Assembly: GCA_031274425.1 (NCBI GenBank)
Contig: JAISQE010000183.1
Span: 1 to 35,121 of the forward strand
Direction of reading: 5' to 3'
DNA length: 35,121 nucleotides
From: Synergistaceae bacterium
GTDB lineage: Bacteria; Synergistota; Synergistia; Synergistales; Aminobacteriaceae
Shown: in pieces, positions 17,625 to 25,166 of the stretch
Position numbering within the stretch: the first letter of the stretch is position 1
Layout of the letters: each line of letters begins with the position of its first letter
Translations under genes and position numbers: made by a program
Notes under the pieces: model-generated
What the model was told of the DNA's origin: nothing
Seen by the model: the letters and a program-made list of their open reading frames with translations, nothing else
Database searches by the model: none

Positions 17625-18530
17625 CTACACTACCCCTCTGATTTCCGAGATGTTCCCGATTCCTCGCGAGTTCAGATACGCTTCCATTCCATCGACGACG
17701 TTCAGCGCCGTGAAAGGGTCGATGAAGCTGCCGGTTCCGATCTGCACGATCGAGGCTCCGGCCATGACGAACTCGACGGCGTCCTGCCACGTGGCAATGC
17801 CGCCTGCGCCCATGACGGGGATGTGGACCGCCTTCGCCGCCTGGTGCGCCATCCGCAGCGCGATGGGCTTGATGGCCGGCCCGGAAAGGCCCGCGTAGAC
17901 GTTCTCGAAAACCGGTTTTTGCTTTTGAACGTCGACGGCCATGGCGAGAAACGTGTTGACGAGGGAAATTCCGTCCGCGCCTTCCTCCTCGCAGGCCCTC
18001 GCCAGGGACACAATGTCCTCCGCGTTGGGAGAAAGTTTGACCACCAGCTTGTGTCTGCACGCCGCGCGGATCTTCCGCACCACGTCCCGGGCGACCTGGG
18101 TTTTGACGCCGAAATTCATGCCGCCCTCCTTGACGTTGGGGCAGGAGATATTGAGCTCCAGGATGTCCAAATCAACGCCGTTCAGCAGTTCGACGCCCTC
18201 CAGGTAGTCGTCAATGGAGTGTCCGCCCAGGTTGACGATGTTGACCAGGTCGAGGCCGTTCAGCCATTCGAGCTCGTCGTCGATGAACCCCCGTACACCG
18301 GGATTTTCCAGGCCGACGCTGTTCATGATCCCGCTGGCGGTTTCCCAGACGCGGATTCCCTCGTTGCCGGCCCTGGCGTGGAGGGTCAACCCTTTCGAAG
18401 AAAGCCCTCCCAGGCGCTGGATGTCGAAAATCTCGTTGTACTCGCGCCCAAAACCGCAGGTGCCGGACGCGAGCACCACCGGGTTTTTGAAGGCGATACC
18501 GGCAAATTCCGTCCGCAGCCCGTCGCCCAT
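17625..18530 (-). CDS. pyrD: Dihydroorotate dehydrogenase B, catalytic subunit
   Basis: The 301-residue protein matches class 1B PyrD. It has the N-terminal [23 protein letters not shown], the active-site loop [13 protein letters not shown] with Cys130 as catalytic base, VVKLSPN, and the FMN-phosphate region [19 protein letters not shown]. It oxidises dihydroorotate to orotate, passing electrons to PyrK. The start codon overlaps the pyrK stop (TGATG), confirming ATG 18530 and tight coupling of the two subunits. A GTAGGGCT direct repeat (17583-17603) lies in the gap before the M20 gene. Confidence 0.96.
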   Translation of the reverse strand: MGDGLRTEFAGIAFKNPVVLASGTCGFGREYNEIFDIQRLGGLSSKGLTLHARAGNEGIRVWETASGIMNSVGLENPGVRGFIDDELEWLNGLDLVNIVNLGGHSIDDYLEGVELLNGVDLDILELNISCPNVKEGGMNFGVKTQVARDVVRKIRAACRHKLVVKLSPNAEDIVSLARACEEEGADGISLVNTFLAMAVDVQKQKPVFENVYAGLSGPAIKPIALRMAHQAAKAVHIPVMGAGGIATWQDAVEFVMAGASIVQIGTGSFIDPFTALNVVDGMEAYLNSRGIGNISEIRGVV

Positions 18531-19237
18531 CAGCCGAACACCGCCGTTCCTTTGAATACGGGGCCGTCTTTGCAGGTTTTTTTGTTTCCGTCCCTCGTTT
18601 TGCAGCTGCACACGAAGCAAGCGCCCACGCCGCAGGCCATCCGTTTTTCCATGGACACGTAGAGCTTTTCCGCGAGGCCGGCCCGTTCGCATTTTTCGTA
18701 AAGCGCCCGCATCATCGCCTCGGGGCCGCAGGTCAGAATGTGGTCGTAGCCCGCGGGCTCGATTTCATCGGTGACGAACCCCTTCACGTTGACGAGGACG
18801 CGGTCGGCCACCTGTCTGTAATCGTCCACCAGAAACGCGTCGTCGCTGAAACCCAGGTAGGCGTCGACGCGGCACTGGGGATGGCCGGCTTTCAGTTGTT
18901 TCGCCGCCAGATAAAAGGGCGCGACGCCCGCTCCCCCCCCGACCATGGCCACCTTTCCCGTCACGTCCGGGAAGGGGTTTCCCAGCGGCCCCCGCAATTC
19001 GATCTCTCCCCCCGCCTCCAGGCCGGAGAAAATCTCCGTCCCCCTCCCCACGACCTTGTACAAAAAAGAAAGAGTCGCGCCGTCGGCGTCGAATACGCTG
19101 ACCGGGCGGGAGAGCACCGGATAGTGTTTCCACGCCCGCAACAGATAGAACTGCCCCATCCGAGCGCCGTTCGCGTGCTCCGCCCGCATCAGGTAAAAGT
19201 CTTTGCTCACCCGTCGATTCGACAGGATTTTGGACAT
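18530..19237 (-). CDS. pyrK: Dihydroorotate dehydrogenase B, electron transfer subunit
   Basis: This 235-residue ferredoxin-reductase-type flavoprotein has an FAD-binding RPVSV segment, a nucleotide-binding [14 protein letters not shown] motif and a C-terminal [2Fe-2S] site with Cys202, Cys207, Cys210 and Cys222 (C-x4-C-x2-C-x11-C), as in PyrK. It carries electrons from PyrD to NAD+. ATG 19237 is chosen because GGGGGGA sits seven bases upstream; a TTG at 19252 would place that site inside the gene. Confidence 0.95.
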   Translation of the reverse strand: MSKILSNRRVSKDFYLMRAEHANGARMGQFYLLRAWKHYPVLSRPVSVFDADGATLSFLYKVVGRGTEIFSGLEAGGEIELRGPLGNPFPDVTGKVAMVGGGAGVAPFYLAAKQLKAGHPQCRVDAYLGFSDDAFLVDDYRQVADRVLVNVKGFVTDEIEPAGYDHILTCGPEAMMRALYEKCERAGLAEKLYVSMEKRMACGVGACFVCSCKTRDGNKKTCKDGPVFKGTAVFG

Positions 19238-19258
19238 CGATTTTCCCCCCAAATTTAT

Positions 19259-19302
19259 ATCTTCATTAATGTATCTTCATTTAATATATTTGCATCTTCA
19301 TT
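19259..19302 (-). repeat. Three copies of AATGAAGAT between pyrC and pyrK
   Basis: AATGAAGAT occurs at 19294-19302, 19273-19281 and 19259-19267 on the minus strand, separated by AT-rich bases. The pyrC stop TGA lies inside the first copy. The stretch is far more AT-rich than the flanking genes. Confidence 0.75.
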
Positions 19303-20575
19303 CGCGTTTTCGCGCGTCGTACACGATCTTGCCGCGGCAAATCGTGCATTGGACCTTGCCCAGAAGGGTCTGGCCTATAAAGGGGGAATTGGTCGCCTTG
19401 GACGCGAAATCGGCGACCGTCCAGCGCTCCTTCTCGTCGAAGATAACCAGGTCCGCCGGGCCGCCCTCCGCCAGGTACCCGGCGTCGAACCCGTAGAGCT
19501 TCGCGGGGGCCGCCGTCATCTTTTCGATCAGCTCGGAAAGGCTCAAGTGCCCTTTGCGGACCAGGTTGGTAATCCCCAGCGCCAAAGCGGTTTCGAGACC
19601 TGTCAGCCCGCTGGGGGCCTCTATCAAGGGCCTGACTTTTTCCTCTTCGCCGTGGGGCGCGTGGTCGGTGGCGATCACGTCGATGGTTCCGTCCCGGAGG
19701 CCGGCAATGATCGCGCGGCGGTCGTTTTCGCCCCGCAGCGGCGGGTTGAGTTTCGCGAGGGCTCCCTTTTCCAGAACGGCTTCTTCCGTCAGGGAAAAGT
19801 GCTGAGGCGTGGCCTCCGCCGTCACGTTCGCCCCGAGTTCCTTCGCCAGGCGCACCACGGCCACCGACTCCGCGCAGCTGAGATGCTGCATGTGCGCCTT
19901 CGCGCCCGTGTCCAACGCCAACATACAATCACGGGCCACCATGGAGCTCTCCGAAACCTTCGGCGCTCCCTCGAAGCCCAGGGAAGCGGATACCTTGCCG
20001 TCGTTAATTCCGGGCCTGCCGATGAGGGCCGGGTCCTCCTCGTGAAGCGAGATCGGCGCGTCCAGATTCTTAACCGCCCGCATCGCCCTTCGCACAAAAG
20101 CGGCATCGAGAAGAGGAATGCCGTCGTCGCTGAACCCGACGGCTCCCATGTCCTTCAGCCGGCGCATATCGGTGAGCTCCTCGCCCTTGAACTCCTTGCT
20201 GACCGCCGCGACGGTCTTGACGCGAATCAGGGCCTTTCCCGCGCTTTCCAGAACCTGCCGCAGAGTCTCCGGATTGTCGATCACCGGCTTCGTGTTCGCC
20301 ATGCAGACCACCGTCGTGAATCCGCCCCGTGCGGCGGCCGCCGCGCCCGACGCGATGTCCTCTTTGTAGGTGAAGCCCGGCTCGCGGAAGTGGACGTGGA
20401 CGTCGATCAAGCCGGGGGCCACCGTCTTCCCTCCGGCGTCTATCACGTGTTCGTATTCGTCGCTGGGGTGAAATTTTCCGATATATTTGATCCGTTCGCC
20501 ATCCAGTACGACATCGCGCGGTTCGTCCGTCCCGGAGACGGGGTCGATCAACCGGCCGCCTTCGATCAAAATCAT
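19298..20575 (-). CDS. pyrC: Dihydroorotase
   Basis: This 425-residue class I dihydroorotase of the amidohydrolase superfamily has the metal-binding DVHVHFREPG (His60, His62), a MANTKPV loop, ISLHEEDPALI, MQHLS, and TDHAPHGEEEK with the catalytic Asp. It closes carbamoyl-aspartate to dihydroorotate, the step before PyrD/PyrK. As first gene of the minus-strand operon it starts at ATG 20575 after AGAGGAG. No pyrB lies in the window. Confidence 0.96.
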   Translation of the reverse strand: MILIEGGRLIDPVSGTDEPRDVVLDGERIKYIGKFHPSDEYEHVIDAGGKTVAPGLIDVHVHFREPGFTYKEDIASGAAAAARGGFTTVVCMANTKPVIDNPETLRQVLESAGKALIRVKTVAAVSKEFKGEELTDMRRLKDMGAVGFSDDGIPLLDAAFVRRAMRAVKNLDAPISLHEEDPALIGRPGINDGKVSASLGFEGAPKVSESSMVARDCMLALDTGAKAHMQHLSCAESVAVVRLAKELGANVTAEATPQHFSLTEEAVLEKGALAKLNPPLRGENDRRAIIAGLRDGTIDVIATDHAPHGEEEKVRPLIEAPSGLTGLETALALGITNLVRKGHLSLSELIEKMTAAPAKLYGFDAGYLAEGGPADLVIFDEKERWTVADFASKATNSPFIGQTLLGKVQCTICRGKIVYDARKRE

Positions 20576-20592
20576 TTCGACCGTGCTCCTCT

Positions 20593-20618
20593 CGCATGTA
20601 TGCGCGCTATGATATCAT
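20593..20618. promoter_or_regulatory. Palindromes in the divergent pyrC / permease control region
   Basis: The 73-base gap holds CGCAT-GT-ATGCG (20593-20604) and the perfect palindrome ATGATATCAT (20609-20618). TATGAT on the plus strand and TATCAT on the minus strand within it could be -10 elements, but no good -35 was seen for either. Shared control of both operons is possible. Confidence 0.35.
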
Positions 20619-20648
20619 GGTTGAACGGATATGGAGGGATAAGTTCGA

Positions 20649-21449
20649 ATGTTGCGACGCGCTTTTTCGGTTTCCTTGATGCTTCTGTATTTTTCCTTCA
20701 TTCTAGCGCCGATTTTTTTGATGTTGATCGGATCTTTCGGGGAGAAGTGGTTCGGCACTCTGCTGCCGACGGGCTTCACCCTGGAGTGGTACGCTCAGCT
20801 TTTCCGAAAGGCGATGTACGTGCGCGCCATGGTGATGAGCTTGTGGATCGCGGCGTTGACCGTTTTGATCAACGGGGCGATTTCGATCCTGACGGTTTAC
20901 GCGGTGCACGTTCTGGAGAGCCGAAGAATACGCGCGGCCTTCGACTTCTGTCTCTTGCTTCCCATCGCCATTCCGCCGGTCGTCATGGGTCTTGGAATGA
21001 TCCAGGCGTACAACTGGAAAGGTTTTTCCCTGGTGGGCACGTGGCAGCTCCTTCTGGGCGCGCATATCGCGTACACGCTGCCCTTCATGATGCGCCCCCT
21101 GATGGCCAACATCGAAATGATCCGTTGGAGCGCGCTCGAGGAAATGTGCGTTTCCCTGGGGGCCTCTCTGTGGACGACGATCCGCCGGGTGTTGATCCCC
21201 AATCTATTGCCGGGCGTCGTGTCCGGCGCTCTCATGACCTTCGCGATGTCGTTGGGGGAGTTTCAGCTCGCCGTCATGGTCACGGGGTCCAGGTCTCAGA
21301 CCTTCCCCGTCGTCCTTTATCAGGCATTTTACGTTTCCACGGGTTTCGCCTGCGCCGCGACGACGCTTTTAATCCTGACGAGCCTTTTGTCCCTCGTCGG
21401 GTTGGTTTTGGTGGGCCGCTCGTTTTCTGGAGAAATCGTCGGCGGTTGA
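20649..21449 (+). CDS. ABC transporter permease, PotC-like
   Basis: The 266-residue protein has about six membrane helices and the conserved ABC-coupling loop EEMCVSLGASLWTTIRRVLIPNLLPG (EAA motif). It resembles permeases of polyamine/iron/phosphonate (PotC/FbpB-like) importers. A GGAGGGA site precedes ATG 20649. It opens an operon with a LOG-like gene, ATPase, binding protein and second permease. Confidence 0.9.
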   Translation: MLRRAFSVSLMLLYFSFILAPIFLMLIGSFGEKWFGTLLPTGFTLEWYAQLFRKAMYVRAMVMSLWIAALTVLINGAISILTVYAVHVLESRRIRAAFDFCLLLPIAIPPVVMGLGMIQAYNWKGFSLVGTWQLLLGAHIAYTLPFMMRPLMANIEMIRWSALEEMCVSLGASLWTTIRRVLIPNLLPGVVSGALMTFAMSLGEFQLAVMVTGSRSQTFPVVLYQAFYVSTGFACAATTLLILTSLLSLVGLVLVGRSFSGEIVGG

Positions 21450-21479
21450 GGCCGAAACATAGATCGAAATATATAATGA

Positions 21480-21534
21480 AACATAGGTGAAAGATAAGTG
21501 AAGGGTAAATGAAAGATAGAGAAAAGATAATGGG
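21480..21534 (+). repeat. Purine-rich degenerate repeats before the LOG-like gene
   Basis: The leader repeats GTGAAAGATAAG / GTGAAGGGTAAAT / GAAAGATAG / GAAAAGATAAT. The theme continues in the first codons of the gene (GAGTTGAAGGGGAAG then GAATTGAAGGGGAGG, 21540-21569), giving the ELKGKELKGR repeat. Confidence 0.5.
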
Positions 21535-22030
21535 GGACGAGTTGAAGGGGAAGGAATTGAAGGGGAGGAAAATCGTCAGCGTGATCGGGACGTCGACGGC
21601 CTCGCCCGAACTTTACCAGATGGCGCGCGAGACGGGACGCCTGCTGGCCGAAAGAGGTTGCATCGTTGTTTGCGGCGGACGAGGCGGGGTTATGGAAGGC
21701 GTCTGCCTCGGAGTGGCCGAGGGGGGCGGCGTTTCCGTCGGGCTGTTGCCCACCTCGCTTTCCGAGGCCAACCCCTACGTTTCGATCCCTCTGGTGACGG
21801 GCTTGGGCGAGGTTCGCAACGTGGCCGTCGTCTCCGCGGGGCAGGCCGTCATCTCCATAGGAGGGGCCTACGGAACCCTTTCCGAGCTGGGTTTCGCCAT
21901 GCGCCAGGGCAAGCCCGTGGTGGGGCTCGGCACGTGGCAAATTCGGGACGAAAAAGGCGAGCCCGCCGCGATGGTGCGCGTCTCCACGCCGCTCGAGGCC
22001 GTGACCGCGGCTTTGGAGGGACTTTCTTAA
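21509..22030 (+). CDS. TIGR00725 / LOG family (nucleotide phosphoribohydrolase-like) protein
   Basis: The protein is 173 residues (166 if it starts at ATG 21530). After a repetitive, charged N-terminus it has VSVIGTST, CGGRGGVMEGVCLGVAEGGGVSVGLLP and the SIGGAYGTLSELGFA motif. These are the Rossmann-like lysine-decarboxylase/LOG fold with the GGxGTxxE-type phosphoribose-binding loop. Relatives cleave nucleoside 5'-monophosphates; TIGR00725 members have no firm assignment. Its stop overlaps the next start (TAATG), so it is translationally coupled to the ATPase of an importer, an unusual setting. Confidence 0.85.
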   Translation: MKDREKIMGDELKGKELKGRKIVSVIGTSTASPELYQMARETGRLLAERGCIVVCGGRGGVMEGVCLGVAEGGGVSVGLLPTSLSEANPYVSIPLVTGLGEVRNVAVVSAGQAVISIGGAYGTLSELGFAMRQGKPVVGLGTWQIRDEKGEPAAMVRVSTPLEAVTAALEGLS

Positions 22031-23112
22031 TGAACGACGTAAAAAGCGCAAAAAATGACTCGAAAAACGGCGTCGAACTGGTGGGCGTCGGGAAAATGTA
22101 CGGAAACGTCCACGCCGTCCGCGACGTTTCTCTGGCGGTGAAGGAGGGCGAGTTCCTGTCCGTCGTGGGGCCCTCCGGCTGCGGGAAGACGACGATGCTG
22201 CGCATGATCTCGGGTTTCGTCGCGCCCGACTCCGGGGACGTTCGAATCGGAGGCGCGTCCATGAAGGGGGTGCCGCCCCGGAAGCGCCGCGTGGGCATCG
22301 TTTTTCAGAATTACGCGCTGTTTCCCAACATGACGGTCTACGAGAACGTGGCTTTCGGGATGAAGGCTCAGAAGTGGCCGGAGGACCGGATCAAGGACAA
22401 GGCCGCCGCGCTTCTGGAGATGGTGGGGATGGAGGACCGGGCCGGAGCCTACCCCCGACATCTCTCCGGAGGCCAGCAGCAGCGCATCGCTCTGGCCCGC
22501 GCCCTGGCCATCGAACCTCGGGTCTTGCTCCTCGACGAACCCTTGTCGGCTTTGGACGCCAAGGTCCGCAACACCCTCAGGTTCGAGATCAAGCGCATCC
22601 AGCGAAACAGCGGCATCACCACGGTCTACGTGACCCACGATCAGGAGGAGGCGCTTTCCATTTCCGACCGCGTGGCCCTGATGCGCGGCGGCGCTCTGGA
22701 GCAGCTGGGGGTTCCGGCGGAGCTTTACGCCTCGCCCGCCTCGGAGTTCGCCGCGGATTTTATCGGCGTCAACAACATCATGCGCGGGGTTTACCAGGGC
22801 GACGGGCGGTTCGTCTGGAACGGGCGGACTCTTTTCGTCGAGACGAAACGGGACCCCGGCCCGGCGGCGATGATGGTCCGCCCGGAGCGTTTCGCCCCCG
22901 CGGAGGCCGGCCCCGTTCTCAACGAGCCCAACATCAACATCTTAGAGGGGCGAGTGGTGGGCAAGGTCTTCTTGGGGCCTCTGACCCGCGTCGCTTTTTC
23001 CGTGGACGGCGCGACGCTTCTGATGGATCTTTTGAGCGCCGCCGGAGAGCCTCTGAGCGCCGGAGATCCGTTGAGGGCGCGATTCGCCGCGGCGGACGCC
23101 CATCTTTTATAA
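22030..23112 (+). CDS. ABC transporter ATP-binding protein, PotA/FbpC type
   Basis: This 360-residue ATPase has Walker A GPSGCGKTT, Q-loop FQNYALFPNMTVYENVAFG, signature LSGGQQQR, Walker B LLLDEPLSALD, the H-loop VTHDQEEALS, and a C-terminal TOBE-like regulatory region (MMVRPERFAP, then VFLGPLTRVAFSV). It powers the importer formed with the permeases at 20649-21449 and 24327-25148 and the binding protein at 23176-24240. The stop codon lies in an exact 14-base tandem duplication. Confidence 0.95.
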   Translation: MNDVKSAKNDSKNGVELVGVGKMYGNVHAVRDVSLAVKEGEFLSVVGPSGCGKTTMLRMISGFVAPDSGDVRIGGASMKGVPPRKRRVGIVFQNYALFPNMTVYENVAFGMKAQKWPEDRIKDKAAALLEMVGMEDRAGAYPRHLSGGQQQRIALARALAIEPRVLLLDEPLSALDAKVRNTLRFEIKRIQRNSGITTVYVTHDQEEALSISDRVALMRGGALEQLGVPAELYASPASEFAADFIGVNNIMRGVYQGDGRFVWNGRTLFVETKRDPGPAAMMVRPERFAPAEAGPVLNEPNINILEGRVVGKVFLGPLTRVAFSVDGATLLMDLLSAAGEPLSAGDPLRARFAAADAHLL

Positions 23113-23135
23113 AAACTCGCGTATAAAAACTCGCG
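23108..23135 (+). repeat. Exact 14-base tandem duplication spanning the ATPase stop codon
   Basis: TATAAAAACTCGCG occurs twice in direct tandem. The stop TAA (23110-23112) lies in the first copy; the second places another TAA out of frame. Confidence 0.9.
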
Positions 23136-23175
23136 GCCGTTCGGGCCGAAATTTAAACGTAAAGGGGATTACGAC

Positions 23176-24240
23176 ATGAGAAAAGTTGCTTTGGCGATGT
23201 TGGGGGTGTTCTGTTTGATGGGCGCGGCTTGGCCCGCGGAGCTTTATGAGGGCGAAAACGCGCTCTTGGAGGCGGCGAAAAAGGAGAGCGGCGTGAACAG
23301 TTACGACACGGGGCCGACCTGGGCGAACTGGCAGGCGCTGTTCGACGGATTCGAGGAACGCTACGGGATCGAGGTCGCCTTCAACGACCTGGGAAGCGGA
23401 GCGACGGTGGTTCGGCTGGACAAGGAACGCAACAACCCTCAGGGGGACACGGCCTATTATTTCATGCCCTCGGCCGCGGCGGCCCAGGACAAGGAAGTGA
23501 CCGAGCCCTTCAAACCCGTCCATTTCGATAAAGTCCCCGATATCCTCAAGGACCCGGACGGCAATTGGTTCTGCGTCCACAAAATGACGATCGCCTTCGT
23601 GGTGAACAAAAACCTGGTCAAGGAAACGCCGAAAAGCTGGGGGGATCTCCTGAAGCCGGAGTACTCGAAGTCCATCGTCTACCTCGACCCGCGCACCGCC
23701 GGCATCGGGTACGCGATCGTTCTGGCCTGCGCTTACGCTCAGGGCGGAGACCTGGATAACCCCGATGCGGGCATCGAATACCTGGCGAAACTGCAGCAGA
23801 GCGGCAACGTCCGCATGATCGAAAAGACGACGGAGTTCGACAAGTTCGTGAAGGGCGAGATCCCCATCTGGATCACCTATGACGCCAACGCCTATCGCGC
23901 CAAGTACATCGCTGGGCTGGGGGACGCGATCGATATCGTGATTCCGGCCGAGGGCACCATCGCCTCGCCCTATGCCATGAGCCTCGTCAAAGGCGGCCCC
24001 AATCCGAACACCGGCAAGCTCTGGCTGAATTACATCATGTCGAACGAGGGGCAGGGGCTTTTCGCCAAGGGATACGTTCTCCCCATCATTCCCGGTTTCC
24101 AGATGCCCCCGGAGGTCGCCGACAAGTTTCTGCCCGCCTCGGACTACGAGCGCGTCAAGGACGTGGATTGGGTGAAGGCCGCGGCGGTCCAGACCAAGCT
24201 GGCGGGGCTGTGGGGTTCGAAGGTTTTGGGAGAAAATTAA
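23176..24240 (+). CDS. Extracellular solute-binding protein (iron/polyamine/phosphonate type)
   Basis: The 354-residue protein has a signal peptide (MRKVALAMLGVFCLMGAAWPA, cleavage near residue 21) followed by a type II periplasmic binding fold: ALLEAAKKESGVNSYDTGPTW, the hinge IAFVVNKNLVKETPKSWGDLL, DPRTAGIGYAIVLA, and IPAEGTIASPYAMSLVKG. The pattern resembles the AfuA/PotD/2-aminoethylphosphonate-binding group. The ligand cannot be chosen from sequence. AAAGGGG precedes the ATG. Hairpins follow the stop, which may raise its expression above that of the downstream permease. Confidence 0.9.
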   Translation: MRKVALAMLGVFCLMGAAWPAELYEGENALLEAAKKESGVNSYDTGPTWANWQALFDGFEERYGIEVAFNDLGSGATVVRLDKERNNPQGDTAYYFMPSAAAAQDKEVTEPFKPVHFDKVPDILKDPDGNWFCVHKMTIAFVVNKNLVKETPKSWGDLLKPEYSKSIVYLDPRTAGIGYAIVLACAYAQGGDLDNPDAGIEYLAKLQQSGNVRMIEKTTEFDKFVKGEIPIWITYDANAYRAKYIAGLGDAIDIVIPAEGTIASPYAMSLVKGGPNPNTGKLWLNYIMSNEGQGLFAKGYVLPIIPGFQMPPEVADKFLPASDYERVKDVDWVKAAAVQTKLAGLWGSKVLGEN

Positions 24241-24246
24241 CGGGGT

Positions 24247-24299
24247 CAGGGGATTTTTCTCAATCCCCTGCGGGGTGCGGGGCGAAGCCCTGCGGTTTT
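24247..24299 (+). terminator. Double hairpin between binding protein and permease
   Basis: CAGGGGATT/AATCCCCTG (24247-24270, 6-base loop) is followed by GCGGGGC-GAA-GCCCTGC (24277-24293) and TTTT. It is likely an attenuating terminator or mRNA 3' end stabiliser, a common device after binding-protein genes. Confidence 0.65.
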
Positions 24300-24326
24300 G
24301 CTTGATCGGCAGGGGTTGTTGAAGTT

Positions 24327-25148
24327 TTGAACAAAACGCGTCTTTATCTTTTGCTTTTGCCGGTGACGGCCGTCCTGGTCGCTTTTCTGGGCTGGCCGTT
24401 GCTTTTGGTGCTGTGGGAGAGCCTTTTTGTCGGAGGGGGCCTCTCCCACGGCAATTATGCGTCTCTTTTCACCAGAAGCCTTTATCGCGAGTCCTTTTTC
24501 ACGAGCCTCGCTCTTTCCGTCAGCACGGCTTTTCTGGGGACGGTCATCGGGCTTCCTTTGTCCTATGCCATTCACAGGAGCGGGCGGCACAAAGGCTTTT
24601 TGATGGCATTGACGTCCGTGCCCCTGACGTTCAGCGGGCTGGTCGTGGGCTTCGCCTTCATCGTTCTGCTGGGGACGAGCGGTTTTTTCACTCTGCTCCT
24701 GAAGCGCTTCGTGGACATCAACCCCCTGGAGTTTTCGGCGTTTCTCTTTACCTGGCGGGGGCTGGTGGTGGCCTATCTCTATTTCCTCGTTCCGCGAATG
24801 ATCCTCACCATGACCGTGGCCTGGAGCAACGCCGACTGGAGCCTGATGGAGGCGGCGACGAGCCTTGGGGCCGGGGGTGGGACCGTTTTTTTCAGGGTGC
24901 TCCTGCCCATGCTGGGGCCGGCGATCCTCTCCGGCTCGTCGTTGCTTTTCGCGGTGAGCATGGGGGCGTTCGGAACGGCCTTCGCCCTGACCGGGAGCGC
25001 CGTGAAGATCCTGCCCATGGTCATCTATACCCAGGTGTCCGACATGTCCTCGGACATCGCCCAGGCCGACGCGCTGGCCATCATCTTGACCGTGACGACG
25101 ACTCTCGTGATCATGGTCTACGAACGAACTTTTCGAGAAGTGAAGTGA
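24327..25148 (+). CDS. ABC transporter permease, PotB-like
   Basis: This 273-residue protein has six membrane helices, with the first from LYLLLLPVTAVLVAFLGWPLLLVL, and the coupling loop MEAATSLGAGGGTVFFRVLLPMLGPA. It is the second channel subunit of the importer encoded from 20649. Translation appears to start at TTG 24327 (MNKTRLYLLLL), with a weak AGGGG upstream. It ends 18 bases before the next operon's binding protein. Confidence 0.9.
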   Translation: MNKTRLYLLLLPVTAVLVAFLGWPLLLVLWESLFVGGGLSHGNYASLFTRSLYRESFFTSLALSVSTAFLGTVIGLPLSYAIHRSGRHKGFLMALTSVPLTFSGLVVGFAFIVLLGTSGFFTLLLKRFVDINPLEFSAFLFTWRGLVVAYLYFLVPRMILTMTVAWSNADWSLMEAATSLGAGGGTVFFRVLLPMLGPAILSGSSLLFAVSMGAFGTAFALTGSAVKILPMVIYTQVSDMSSDIAQADALAIILTVTTTLVIMVYERTFREVK

Positions 25149-25166
25149 CGTCCACAGGGGAGGCAT

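Noticed and set aside
19259..19302. Possible CRISPR-like repeats
   Set aside because: Units are only 9 bases with irregular AT-rich spacing, and no cas genes are present.
18740..21490. 916-codon open frame on the plus strand
   Set aside because: It lies antisense to pyrK and pyrC and runs over the permease in another frame; composition is Arg/His/Gly-rich with no domain. It is an effect of high GC in third positions.
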